DNA of 64,000 nucleotides. Source: Gnetum montanum. Lineage: Eukaryota; Streptophyta; Gnetopsida; Gnetales; Gnetaceae. The stretch spans positions 525,989 through 589,988 of the forward strand of contig MNCI01023302.1 of NCBI GenBank assembly GCA_015680685.1, in the 5' to 3' direction. A model generated the notes under the pieces. The model saw only the letters and a list, made by a program, of their open reading frames with translations. It searched no databases and was not told the origin of the DNA. Of the stretch, positions 43,201-55,129 are shown one piece after another (the first letter of the stretch is position 1; each line of letters opens with the position of its first letter). The translations under genes were made by a program, and so were the position numbers.

Positions 43201-44659
43201 ATTAGATAATAGAAATATACATGCTAGTAGTTTTGAAAACATCATAAAGAAAATTATCAAGTATCCTTAATAATATTTAAAACACATTAATCAATTTTGT
43301 AACTACAATATTCTATTTTTGTCTAATATGCTCAAATATTAGGCATTGTAGGAAAATGTGATATTCATCTTCAATGATATTTGCATTTCATAGTTGGTAT
43401 ATTCATTCATCATAAATAATTTTGAGCCATCTACTTATTTCAACATTCATATAAGAAGATCTCATTCACCAAGAGTTATAAAGCTTATTGAAAGGTAAAA
43501 TTTTTAAAAAATATATATATCCCACTTATAGAAATTTGGTTATTTCATGAAAATCTATTTTACCACAAGGAAAATCATCAAATAAATTACATGAACTCAA
43601 ATAGTTTATAACTTAACTATAATAAATTAATAAAGGAAATTAAAAAATTAGTCTCTTGAAAAGTTATAGATGTACAGGAATTATATACTAAATTAATAAA
43701 ATATGGTATATAACTAGTTTGAATAGTGATATGAAAGATTCATAATGAAGGGTTTAAAATGGTTTGAATAGATAGTGAATGATTAGTAGAATTATTATTC
43801 TTTTTTAAATATAATAATTAAATTTAAATAATTACATATTAATCATGATCAATAACTTGTTGGAGAGATTTCTAAATATCATTCTAAAGAAAAAACTCTG
43901 ATGTTTAACAAAAGAAAATTTACATGTAATATCTAAATTAGGATTTAGGCGAAAGCATTCTATATAATGAACCATTTGTTTACTTTTAGATACTACATTG
44001 AATGAGAGAAAACAAAGAAAGGAATTTATATACTTTATTAACATCTCTAAGATATTAGATTTAGTTAGGAAGGGAAAGTTATTGAAAAGGCTTATCAAAC
44101 TTAAGATCAATTTTAGTTTACTCAATGTTATTTAGAAATTATATAGAAAATAATTTTAGAATTAAAAGATGAAAACTACAAAATCTTATCAATTTTACAG
44201 TGATTTAGAAAGTAAAGTAAGATTTTTTTAAAAGAAATGCTTGAGATATGTATATTAATTCTCAAAAAAGAGGTTGAAAGACTCCCATTGAAGTATATTA
44301 GAGTGTACCCGAACCTCATGGAAGAAACTTATGGAATAAGTAGCAATCATAAAACATAGGTTATGTACCAAGTATAAAACAACATGGGGGAGTTGCCCCA
44401 AAAAAGTAGAAAGCTATATCACATAATAGAAGTGTGCAATATCATGAATTAAAAAGACAACAGTCATTAAAAAGAAAAAAAAAATAGTTGAAAGAAGCAA
44501 CTCAAACTAAACAAGACAAATAACAAAATAGAAAATCAAATTAATCCTAGTTCCTTCAAATCAACTTGGATTAGCCATAGTTTATTATGATTCTATGTTT
44601 TTGCATTTTTATCATGGTTTTTATATTAGCTTATATTTTTAAAAATTTTCTTCTAGACT
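40297..44659. other. Long AT-rich stretch without recognised genes
   Basis: About 4.4 kb. I see no conserved protein, LTR end or tRNA-like element. Simple sequence includes GATGAT repeats near 42781-42801 and GAAATT repeats near 43155-43172. Old, unrecognisable repeats are likely. Short frames (for example 41644-41862 and 43832-44125, minus) have low-complexity composition and no motif. Confidence 0.5.
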
Positions 44660-46268
44660 ACTTTATGGGCAATTCCACAACTCATCGTACTATCCATGGC
44701 TAAATTCTTATCGGCCTCCGTACTATGTTCAACTGTTGTGGCAAAACCCCTAGTTGTGGGGGAGCCCATCACCAAACTAGCCACACCCTTCGTATAATCC
44801 AAAACCAAGTGCTTATTATGTTCAACACCCTATTTCTCTAACTGGATCAACATCCTCTATTTCACCTCATCATTATCATTCTCCCAAGTATCATCAACCC
44901 ATGTCCTCTCCTATGGAATCACCACCTCATGTTCCTTATACTTCTCCTTACTCTCAATATTCTCATCCTTCACCTCCTCCTACATCACCACTAGTAGTAC
45001 GAGAAGGTTTTGCACCATAGCACCAACCCATGAACATTACTTGTGCTACTACTGTCAATGGTAGTGGGGGTCCTCCACAACAACGTAAGTGTCCTATCTT
45101 TAGGCATGGCTGTAGAAAGAGATAGCATAGTTCTAAACCCACTACACCTAACAACTTAGCACAAGTGGAAAAGAAAAGACCAAGAAAAATGTGCCACAGA
45201 AAAATTTGAATCACTCCTCCCTTGTGCAAAATGCCAAGTGATTGTACTCCTTGCTATCATGATGCTCTTATAGTCGTCTATCATTGGGATGAAACAATGT
45301 GATGTCACTGATCAGAGGTATGGACTTGATTTTGATCTTGGAGTGAAAGGCTAATGGTACTTTAATTACACACAACATTTAGAATGCATTATGCCCAAGG
45401 TAAGTTACCTCACATCCTAATCTCTGCAATCCCTTTTGTAATTCATCTCATCTCACTACCCAAGTGCTTATAACTTGTTTCTTGTATGGCATAGAATTCA
45501 TACCTCATAACGGTGGTGCTTAACATGTGTGTGTTTTGTTGCATAGGTGCAGGTTGCATTTAACCCTTCTAGTGCCTACGAACATTTTAAGGTGTGGTTA
45601 TGCAAGGGCATTATTGGTTGAAACCTGCTTTGGGGAGGACCCACTTGTGTGACTTTTGTAATTTGTACTTGTTGCACACCACCACATTATTTTATATCCT
45701 CCGAGTACTCCCTTGCCAAATCTATTTTTTCCTTTGTCATCATTTTATTGAACATTGCTCAAAACCATTACATGTCCTTTTATGTGTCACCTAAACGGAT
45801 CAAGTTTGACATTAAAATTTTAGGGCAACTTCTTGAAAAATCTCTAACTCTAGAATCACATTAAGCAACGAATTAAACATTTATTAAAGGTAATGAGTAA
45901 GGTATAAGATAACTGAATTTCTTTAAACAACCTTACTAAAAACTGGTCCTTGTGTGATTACAGATGGCCCCTAAAAGAGGATAGCAAGGAGGACGTTCTC
46001 AAGGTGCAACTAAATGCCTGAGAGGAGGTAGAGGCCAAGGACCTCATATAGAACATGCAAAGTAAGAGTCACAATCATTCAACATCCATTAGGAAACTCC
46101 TATTACTACATAATCTAGCCAAGTAAAAGGTGGAGAGGTCAGGGCCAGAGCCTATGAAGAAGAATAATGGCTATTTGCAGCATGGTATGTCAAGGCCAAT
46201 CAAGTGTTCTCATAGCTACCATGTCCATGGGAACTGCCGACTCCATCAAACATTGGAACATTAGCATA
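44660..46268 (+). mobile_element. Fragment of a TGATGA-family element (gag tail, spacer, short aORF)
   Basis: Starts within the Pro-rich gag tail (SPKYHQPMSSPMESPPH near 44885-44935), jumps by deletion near 45210 into the spacer (CTCCTCCCTTGTGCAAAATG), and reaches a short aORF at 45963. This begins MAPKRG after TGTGATTACAG, has QGGRSQGATK, and joins the tail (SNIGT near 46250). It is cut at 46268 by the LTR remnant of Gypsy B. No LTR of its own remains. Confidence 0.7.
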
Positions 46269-46487
46269 GACAACCCAACCATTTCAACATTTGTAACAAC
46301 AAACACATACTCATGATTAGTTCATTTTATAACTATTGAGTCTATTTGGAGGTATCTAGGCCTTGGTGTTGTTGGAGACCAACAAGCACCTAAACCTTGT
46401 TTGAAGAACACCTTCAATCCTATGATTCCCAAAGTCACAAGACTAGGAGGTCCCCACATCATTGGCAGTCCCAAACAAATGCCAATA
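46269..46487 (+). repeat. 5' LTR remnant of Gypsy B and primer site
   Basis: Only the last ~220 bp (U5) remain, from ACCATTTCAACATTT to GCCAATA. They match 54266-54462. Both share an extra ~40 bp (TGATTCCCAAAGTCA...) that Gypsy A LTRs lack. TGGTGCTAAAAGGAGGG at 46495-46511 is the primer site. Confidence 0.75.
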
Positions 46488-46614
46488 GTTCTTTTGGTGC
46501 TAAAAGGAGGGCTGTAAATTTGTCCTCTACGTTCATAAGCCTAATAGTCCTAGCACACCAACAGTTCTTTTTGTTACTATAAGGGTTTAAGAAATTAGAT
46601 ACTATTTTTAGTTC

Positions 46615-47700
46615 ATGACCAAATAGACTAATAGTTTTGAAGATTTCAAAGGCTCCAAAGAAATTCTTGATTATAAGATTGATTATTCATTAGAAGAAGA
46701 ATAGAAAAATATTTTTGAGTTTCAAACAAGTGGTTGAGTAAAGACCAAAAGGATAACAAGATCACCCCTTCTGTCTAGTTTATTAGTCTATAAGAAAATG
46801 TCAAAGAAATATAAGAATTCAACAATCAAAATGAATTCTAGTAAGATGGAAAATCCTTGGCAAAGAGTTACATCATTAGGATTTAAAAATAACAACAATA
46901 TTCCTAAGGTAGTTTACAAATATTTGTCTAAACATTTTATTTCTAGAAAAGCTTACTTGGCTAAAGAATGTAATAACAATGAGGAAAATGGATATAATAT
47001 TTGATCAAAAGAAAGGTTAATTACTTCTAGACCTTCTAATGTCATTTTCCATCCATCTACTAAAAGGAAAGTTTTTGAACCAAGTAGAAGAGAGAAAAAT
47101 AAAAATAAAGAAGATCAAGTAGAGCAGGGTACTCAAAATCAAACTCTTAATAAATGGATGAAGAAATTAGGTTTTTATGGAGATAGAGAATATGATTTGA
47201 TTGAAAATCTTAAACATGTCAGGGAAAATATTAGCATATATCAATTGCTATAGATACGAGATCAACAACAAAAGGCTTTAAAATTAATTAAAGGTAAAAG
47301 GAGAGTTGGAGAGTCAAAGTTAGGCTATGTCCAACAATGATGAGAAAACAAAAACTAGCTATGATTATACTCTTGATAAGGAAGCTCCTCCTTTTCTTTT
47401 GATGATGAAGTTAAAAGACAAGTATCTTCATAATTGTTTAGTCGATTCTAGAGCTACATCTACTATCACGCCATTATCTATATGCAAAAAACTTGGTTTG
47501 ATTCCTAAAAAATCAAATAAAATGATCATTCAAGTGGACAATATTAGAGTGAAGATTGTAGGTTAGTTGTCCAATATTTTATTAGAAATTTCTTTAGAAC
47601 CCCATATTAAAAGTAGAGTAACTATTCAAGTGGCAGACATACTAGATTCACATAGTCTTTTATTGAGTAGAAGTATGAGTAAGAATTTCTCTAGTTACAT
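46615..47700 (+). pseudogene. gag-protease of Gypsy B (internally deleted)
   Basis: Begins at ATG 46615 with a stop three codons on. MENPWQRVTSLGF and IPKVVYKYLSKHFI (46850-46960) match the Gypsy A Gag start. The rest of the Gag domain is deleted: KAYLAK jumps at about 46967 to ECNNNEENGYNI, which in Gypsy A lies about 290 codons downstream. The protease reads KDKYLHNCLVDSRATST: catalytic Asp-Ser-Gly has become Asp-Ser-Arg. Several other stops are present. Confidence 0.75.
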
Positions 47701-47773
47701 ATCAATAGATTACTCTCATATGTGGCTATCTTGGAAAAGATAGCTAAATCAAATATACATTTATAGTGAGCCT

Positions 47774-48310
47774 TTGATGAATGAAAATGTTACCTCAAAT
47801 GGAAAGAACAAGGTTTTTGAAACAAGAGCTTTTGAAACCAAAATTTGCATACTTCAAGAGATTGGTAACTTTGAAAAAGGAGAACCTCAAGATAAGAGCA
47901 AATGGAAACTATACTTTCACGGTTCTTGTATCTCCAAAGGTGTAGAAGCTGCGGTAGTTATAATAAAAGATTATTTTCCGAAAGTATTCAAAGAAATTCA
48001 TCTATCTTTCCCTTGTACTAATAACAAGGCTGAATATGAAGCTCTGAGTATTGGAATTAAAATAGCATTGGAAAAATAAATCAAGTTAATCACCATAAAG
48101 GAAGACTCAAGATTAGTTTGTGAATAGATTAAAAGAAATTGTGTAGTCAAAAGTTCATTCTTACGACATTATAAATAGCTTGTTTGCAAAATGTTGGATG
48201 AACTTCATCACTACAAAATAGAACATATAGGTAGAGAAGATAATTATATAGTAGATGATTTAGCAAAAGCATCTGCAACATTAGATGTGAAAAAGATAGA
48301 AGGTTATGAA
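47774..48310 (+). pseudogene. Archaeal-type RNase H domain of Gypsy B, placed before RT
   Basis: KWKLYFHGSCISKGVEAAV matches the start of the second, archaeal-type RNase H of Tat/Ogre elements (usual LYFDG; the first catalytic Asp is His here). FPCTNNKAEYEALSIGI carries the Glu, KEDSRLVCE the second Asp, and GREDNYIVDDLAKASA the last Asp. It removes RNA from RNA-DNA hybrids during reverse transcription. Stops at 48077 and later break it. It sits between protease and the RT remnant, whereas the order I know for Tat/Ogre is RT, RNase H, archaeal RNase H, integrase. Confidence 0.65.
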
Positions 48311-48524
48311 AGTGTAATGATCAAGAATGAACATCAGCCATCAGTATTAGATAACATAAAGAATTTACAAGTATTTGAAGATGATGATAAATTTCTTAGA
48401 TTCTTGAGAAATAAACAAGAATTTGAAAGTCAAATCATACCTAAAATAGCATCAAGGTTTAAGATAAATTCTATTTCCTAAAGGATGATTGATTATGAAC
48501 ATATTCCCTAAAGGGTGATTGATT

Positions 48525-49270
48525 TTGTACAGATGATTGTGAGTATGGTATTTCATTAAATCCTAAGAAATGTATCTTTGGGGTTAACTCTAGAAGTATA
48601 CTAGCCATGAAATCTTTCAAGAAGGAATTACTATAGATAGCTCTCGAATTCATGTAGTACAAAATATCAAGCATCCTATAAGTAAAAAGTCTCTTTGATC
48701 TTTCTATGAAAAAATAAATGTCATTAAGAAATTTATCTATATATTTACTAAAATTACTAAACCTTTGATGCATATGCTAAAGAAGGATGTCCTAGTAGAG
48801 AAAAAAAATCAAAGTGAGCCTTGGTAGAAATAAAAAAAAAGTTGTTCAAGAAGCTCCATACTTGATAAAGAATTGAAAGAAGATTTCTGGTTATATGCTT
48901 TTGCTTCAAATGATTCATTGCTACCATTTTAACTCAAAGAGATGAAGGTTAAGATGAACTAATCAGATTTTTTTGGTTTCAATTAAAAGTTTTAGAAATA
49001 AACTATTCAAATTTAGTGAAATAGGCATTTGCAGTTATTAAGGCACTTCATCATTTAAAATATTACTTGGAAAGCTCATAAGTTCATATTATGCTTATAG
49101 AACCTATGGTTAAAAAATTCTGAGCTCAAAATGAAATTGGGTTGAGGAGAGGGAAATGGCTCATCAAACTTCAAGGTTTTAATTTTTCATTGGAAATATG
49201 CAAAACCATTAAAGGAATGGGATTAGCCAAGTTAATGGCTAGAGATGATGAAGTATGTGTGCTTAAGACT
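48525..49270 (+). pseudogene. RT C-terminal remnant and Gypsy RNase H of Gypsy B
   Basis: YGISLNPKKCIFGVNS at about 48542 is the end of the RT palm/thumb, followed by ITKPLMHMLKKDV, the usual RT-RNase H join. The catalytic DD part of RT is missing. Downstream, ILTQRDEG, LHHLKYYLESS and RRGKWLIKLQGFNFSLEI followed by GLAKLMA correspond to the Gypsy RNase H and its end. Many stops and frame changes. Confidence 0.65.
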
Positions 49271-49329
49271 CATAAGGGAAATTGGTATGATGAAATTCTA
49301 TAATTCCTTGATACACGAAAGATTCACAA

Positions 49330-50118
49330 AAACTTAACTACAAGTTAGAAAATATTTTTCTTCGAAAAGGCAAATAAATTTGTGATTAAATATGGAATCT
49401 TATATAGAAATGATTTCAAAGGGACTTTGTTGAAATGTGTTCACAACAATTAAATTGGTCCTATCTTAAAACAATTCCATGATCACTCTAATTTGTTCTA
49501 TAAATCCCCTAAGTCCACCATGCAACATATACTTCGCTATGATTTTTATTAGCCTAGTATGTATCAAGACATTAGTTTGAAAATTCAAAAATGTTACAAA
49601 TGTCAAATTCATGGACTGAAAATCCAAAAGGCTAGAGCTCTCTTAAAACTGATAATTACAAATAGACCATTTCAACAATGGGGCTTAGATTTTATTGGCA
49701 CAATTACTTCTTCGAGAATAGGACATAAGTTTATTCTCACAGCTACTGATTACTTTACTAAATGGTCTGAAGTAGAGGCTCTAAGGAAAATTTCAATATT
49801 AGACATGATTAAGTTCTTAAAAGATCAAATTCTAAGTCATTTTGGTCTACCTAAAGTGTTGGTATCTAATAATGGACCTACCATTCAATCTAAAGAGTTT
49901 ATAACATGGGCATCATAAAAATCCCTCTTTCTATTTTCTTATTCAAATTATTAGCATCAAGGAAATGGCTTAGCTGAAACTACAAATAAAAAGCTTATTT
50001 CCTACATTAAAAAGTCAATGGACGGAAATCTAGAAAATTAGATCGATTACTTACAATCTGCATTATGGACCAACTGTATTAGATTTAAGAAGGCTATTGG
50101 AATGTTATCTTATAACTT
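49330..50118 (+). pseudogene. Integrase of Gypsy B (broken, runs into a gap)
   Basis: HHCC zinc domain: FHDHSN (HX3H type) and CYKCQIHGLKI near 49590, with LRYDFY.PSMYQDI between. Core: QWGLDFIGTITSS (first catalytic Asp), ILTATDYFTKWSEVEAL, VLVSNNGPTI (the second Asp of DNG is Asn), and HQGNGLAETTNK with the Glu. Stops occur at 49916 and 50039. The C-terminus is lost in the N gap 50119-50183. Confidence 0.8.
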
Positions 50119-50183
50119 NNNNNNNNNNNNNNNNNNNNNNNNNNNNNNNNNNNNNNNNNNNNNNNNNNNNNNNNNNNNNNNNN
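50119..50183. other. Assembly gap (N run)
   Basis: 65 Ns at the end of the integrase reading frame; 50184-50438 beyond it is AT-rich with no recognised content. Confidence 0.95.
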
Positions 50184-50438
50184 GATAAATAATATATATA
50201 CAAACTTATATGATAGTTAATCATAACATATATATCCTATGAATATGCTTTGATAAGTCTATATAGTATTAGTAAAACATGTATACATTAGAGTACTAGT
50301 TTAAATAATATTTAATTTAAAGTGTTAGTTTAATTATTAAATTTATATTATCTCAAATAATCATTACTTGTGATGACTGTAAGTGGGAGTGATGGTTAGA
50401 TAACTACATAGTGGTGAATTAATTTCAACATCTAAATA

Positions 50439-51157
50439 GTGGAATTTGAATTAGGCAATCATATGATGATGGAAATTAAAGAAGTTTTGGCTAAGTGGCA
50501 AAGTTGGTTAGTAGAATTGGTGGGAATTTCAAATTTAACTTACACTATATTAAGAGATGTGAATGGGTTGGAAGTGCATCATTTTTCAATCCAAGGCTTA
50601 AGTGAAAAAGTAAGTAAAGTGTTTAAGTATGAGGTGGAAAGATGGTTCTTGGAGAGATGGCAACAGGAATGCCTTTTATCCCATATGTTACAAGATGTTG
50701 CCCATGGCATGTATTAAGAGCCTATTGTATGGCAACTACCCATGGAGCATCTAGTGAAAGCCCTTTCTTACTTTGGCTTTAAAATGAGTTTAGATTTCTC
50801 ATTGGTGGACTTTCCATACATTCCAATGTTTGGGGGAGCTTTCATGAATGCACCACTAAAGCTAAGTACCAATCAGAGTCCACTAAAGATGATTCTTGGA
50901 GAGAGAGGCTTTCATGTCTTAATACATAGAAGAAACTAGTTAGGAAGAACCTAAAAAATCAACAACCAAAGAGTTGGATGAAAAAGAAGCAAATACCATT
51001 GTTGAAGACAAAGGTGAAGACCAAGTTGAGGCTTCAAATAGGTAAGAAGAGGAAAGAACGACATTCATTACTACTAAAACTACATATGAAAGGGTTCATG
51101 ATATGAAAATTTTCAAAAGAGTTACTTTAACAATTCTTTTCCCACCCATAGAATAGT
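50439..51157 (+). pseudogene. Unrecognised reading frame after integrase, Gypsy B
   Basis: Open at 50439-50717 (from MEFELGNHMMMEIKEVLAKW, with WFLERWQQECLL) and, after one stop, 50742-50939 (VKALSYFGFKMSLDFSLVDF, MFGGAFMNAPL). It continues with stops to YERVHDMKIFKRV and LTILFPPIE, stopping at about 51155. The last ~25 codons match the end of the Gypsy A frame, so this is the element's own C-terminal ORF, between integrase and the 3' LTR. I recognise no domain; it is not clearly envelope-like. Confidence 0.5.
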
Positions 51158-51367
51158 TTGTATGATATTGAGTTTGTATAGTTTCCTAAGTTTTATTAGA
51201 AATAAATTTTTTATGTCATCAAACCTTAAGTTTGGTGAAAGTGTTCCTCAAAAAAAGATTTTTACTTTTGCAAAAATGTGCAATAAAGTCTTGTTTGGTG
51301 GTGATTTAGTTGGTAAGTAATTTTAAACATCATAGATTTCAAAGGAATTTTAAAAGGAAGGATGAAA

Positions 51368-54300
51368 TGTTAGCACATTTTAGCCATTTTATGGAGCAAT
51401 ATTATGAAATCAATAGATATGGATAAAAAGATATGCACTTGAGGACCATAAGTAACATTGCCCATCTAATTTTTAGGAAAATGATCTATTTAGTACTATT
51501 TTTTAAATATGGTTTTTATTTATTCACATGGAGTTTTAATTGGGAGTATGACATGGATTACTTTGTGAGTTCTCAGTATCTTTGGACTTTTGAGTTCTAA
51601 TAGATACACAAGAAATCAACATTCCATTTTCTTGAGGTTAAATCCATCATTCAAGATAAACCTATTACAAGGCTCTTATGTTTAAATTTTTTGTGGAAAC
51701 AATCAATTTGAAATGAGCATTTAAGACAAAAACTCATGGCTAGGATATCAACACTTTGACAGTTTAAAGTTTGAAAAATGTACTACAATGATACTGTAAG
51801 AAATGCTCTATGATTAACTGTTGAATTTTTGCTCTGGAAAGTGGAAAAATAATTGAAATTCAGAAAGTAGCAAAAAATTAGAAGTCAACATCATCAAATC
51901 AAAATTCTTGCCTAGACAAGAACAAAAATTATTAACGTAGCTCATCATTTTAACCATTGCATCGTTGAGTGGAATTTTGCTACCTAAGATGAATTCCAAG
52001 TGAAATGAGTTCCTACACACATATAAAAAAACATAAAAACATCTAGGATGTACTCTAAATAGGTGTGGTAGTTTAAAGAGAAACAAAGCAGCCAAATGGT
52101 AACAAGGGCAAAGAATTAACATCAATATAGATGACCATAGTTGGAATATTTCTATACACAATCTTTTCTACTTGGATTTTTGCTGTCTGCAGCATCTACT
52201 TAAGCAAATAACAATGAATTTTTACCAATAACATTGAATTGTGGCTCTTCCTTGCACAACCATCACAACTAATGAATTTCTCACTTACCTGCACATGGAG
52301 GATTTAATAGTAACAACTACAATTCTCAAATAAAAATATACAACCCTAACATGCATTAGTGTTAATAGCATGGCAAGGGAAAAGCCATAAATGTAGAAGG
52401 GAAAAATAACAATTTAATGATAGTTTAATCCATCCTAGAGAGGGATAGCTACAAATCCTAAAAATAATTTGAAACAACCAAATGAGCAAGATAAGTAGTT
52501 CCAATCTTAATGTTGATGGCAATAGAAAAGGTGACATGGATGCAAGAGATCATGATGGCTAGAAATGCAACTACTTCCAATAGTAATGGACCTGGGAGTA
52601 CCAATAGTTGCTGGATGAGAATGAACTAATAGATGGAGCTCAAAGAATTTCTGAGCAACTCTACAATTAATAGAACATGCATCAATTAGCTATGGATGTT
52701 GAATAAGGATATGCTCTAAACACATGTCCGCTCATCATGGTGACACCATCTCTGAGTTGGTTATATGCCAATAGGATAGGCTACAATAGCAACATAGTAG
52801 CTACAAACCCTCAAGCTCATACCACATTGGAGAAAATTGTGTTTCAACTTTAAGTTACAAGCTTGTGTAGAACATAATTAAAACCATTATATATATTATT
52901 ATGGTGGCCATACGATTATAATATAAGTTTGAAAAAGGTCATACATGTACATACGGCAAGCCTACAATTTACAAAGGTAGATCTATAGATCTTTATTTAT
53001 TTTAAGTTAAATTTCCCATAAAGATTATAAAAAAGCACAACTAATTCTCCTAAATATTTTTATTTGAAAGGACACTTGCCAATTGTTGCATGTATTTCTC
53101 CAATTCTTGTACCTTCCTATGGTAACCTCTATGATATTTGTTACCAAAAGAACACTTGGCAACCATAACTCAAATTTCTAATAACCTACATGAAGTTATA
53201 ACTTCTAGGGTGGTTATAGATTAATATTCCTATATATTTGTAATACCTTAACTTCTCATTATTATTGTAACTACCCTAAGGTCACTATAAAAGGATCTTC
53301 AAAGATAGAATTTTGGAAAGAAGATTTCAAGAAAAAGAAGTCAAAAAAAAAAAATACGATTGTAGATTATTTGTAACATGGCTTGCTAAATACATCAATT
53401 TAGCTACTTTGTTTTAATCATGTGAGTCCATTTCTTCCCATTTTGTTCTAGTTACTTAGCTAATGATTTAGATAGTATCATGCTTGGAATTTAATTTTGT
53501 ATTTTTCTCTAGGTTGCTTTTATAGCTCTATTTTTGCACAATATTAGACTCCTATTAAGATTAGCCATAGAAGAGCTTATGTTGTTAAGGAGCCTCAAGA
53601 GAAATTTCATAGTAGTGTCTTAACAAAATTTCTTGTTTTGAGCATTATAAATCTAGAAAAATATTTGGTATTTTGAGATGATTGAAATAGCTTCATTATT
53701 TTAAAGTATATTGTCTTGGTATGTCAATCCTAAAATTGTCAAATTTTTTAAGGCTTTCTTGAATGCAATCTTTGACAACTATTAATTAGCCATAACATAG
53801 ACTCGTACTTTGTTGTTTATGCAACAATTTTTGGTAGTATACTAAGATTTTCTTTATGAAATTTCTTATTGAGCTTAGAGGGTTTGGACAATTCGTAGTT
53901 AGATTGAATTAGAATAGATTTATTGCAAAGGAATTTCTTCTGTCAATTTATCTTGCTTAAATATTTGAGATTTCACACAAATCTACTTTTATTTCTTTCT
54001 CTTTCTAAGTCCATTGAATCTTGATCTATTTCTAATTTTCTTATGGAACTTTCTCTCTGCAAAAAATTAAGAGTAGATTGGCAAAATTGTGCTCAAATGT
54101 TTTTGCAAAATTTTATTCATTACAAGTAATGTACTATAAGGACTATATAGACTAAGTGATTGAACAAAATATGGATCTCCAACAACTCACAGTATTTAAC
54201 AAAGTTAGCTAAATCTCTTTTATGATAGCTAATTATAGTTTTATACAAAACCTGACCATTTCAACATTCACAATAGCAAACACATACGCATGATTAGTTT

Positions 54301-54462
54301 GTTTCATATCTATTGAGTCTATTTTGAAGTATTTGGGCCTTGGTGTTGCCAAAGACTAGTAAGCACCTAAATCCTAGTTGAAGAACACATTTGATCCCAT
54401 GATTCCCAAAGTCATGAGACTGAAGGCCCCACATCGTTGGTAGTCCCAAACAGTCACCAACA
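51368..54462 (+). repeat. 3' LTR of Gypsy B
   Basis: 3095 bp, TGTTAGCACATTTTAGCC...CAGTCACCAACA. R/U5 (53300-54462) is the reverse complement-equivalent of 35457-36700. U3 between about 51450 and 52900 is AT-rich, and I could not find the L23 or PRP22 pieces in it. TATAAAA at 53286-53292 is the TATA box. Confidence 0.75.
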
Positions 54463-55129
54463 CATTTACTTCCAAGCATAGTTTTCAATTAATAGTTTAT
54501 ATTTACATGACCCTCATTATACTCTTATGTATGTAATGATGTTTATGTTTTGTATTTTGTAAGAGAAATATAGATTTCTGATTTATGTAGAGACATGTAG
54601 TTTTATAAATTGAAATGTACACTTAGTCTTTGGTTTGCCATGAATTTTTGTATAGTTTAACCTTTCATAATATTTATATATATTGAGTGGTTTATTCTTA
54701 ATGTGTGTTTTAATATAGCATTAGTTCCTATCTTTTCATGCTTCCATTGTGTTATTATTAGTGATCCTAGACATTACTTCATCCTAGTAAAGGATGGTAG
54801 AGTAGGGTGTTACACATAATCTTTGAAAAAAGGGATACAAAATATGAAGTTAAAAAGTCTCTCTATTATAATCTTCTTCTCATCCATCTATTCTATATAC
54901 TAAATACTAGTTGTATTCTACCTTTGCTAAGACATTTAGAAGGCATGGAACATATCCTAGAACTTGGAGGCACCCAAGGCTAAGAACCTCTAGTAGATCT
55001 AAAAGAGAAGAATCAAGAGACTATAATAGGAAAGCTAGCTAACATCATTGTCCAAGTCCGTCATGTTCTTCATCATACTCATTAATAAACTCTAACAAGA
55101 TATATTATAAAAATAAAAAAAGAGTACCA
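54463..55129. other. AT-rich sequence between two Gypsy elements
   Basis: No gene or LTR boundary recognised. It probably contains the leader of the Athila-like element that follows. Confidence 0.4.

Larger units (their letters stand above)
46269..54462 (+). mobile_element. Gypsy B: plus-strand Tat-like element, relative of Gypsy A
   Basis: 5' LTR remnant 46269-46487, primer site 46495-46511, gag-protease, RNase H, RT remnant, RNase H, integrase, unknown ORF, polypurine tract AAAAGGAAGGATGAAA (about 51352-51367) and 3' LTR 51368-54462. Family membership with Gypsy A follows from the primer site, Gag, protease, C-terminal tail and LTR ends. Confidence 0.8.

Noticed and set aside
44963-45229. 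Minus-strand frame with Cys/Gly/Leu
   Set aside because: Antisense to the Pro-rich gag tail of the family fragment.
50439-50939. Envelope-like gene
   Set aside because: No signal peptide, membrane anchor or cleavage-site pattern was evident; kept only as an unknown ORF.
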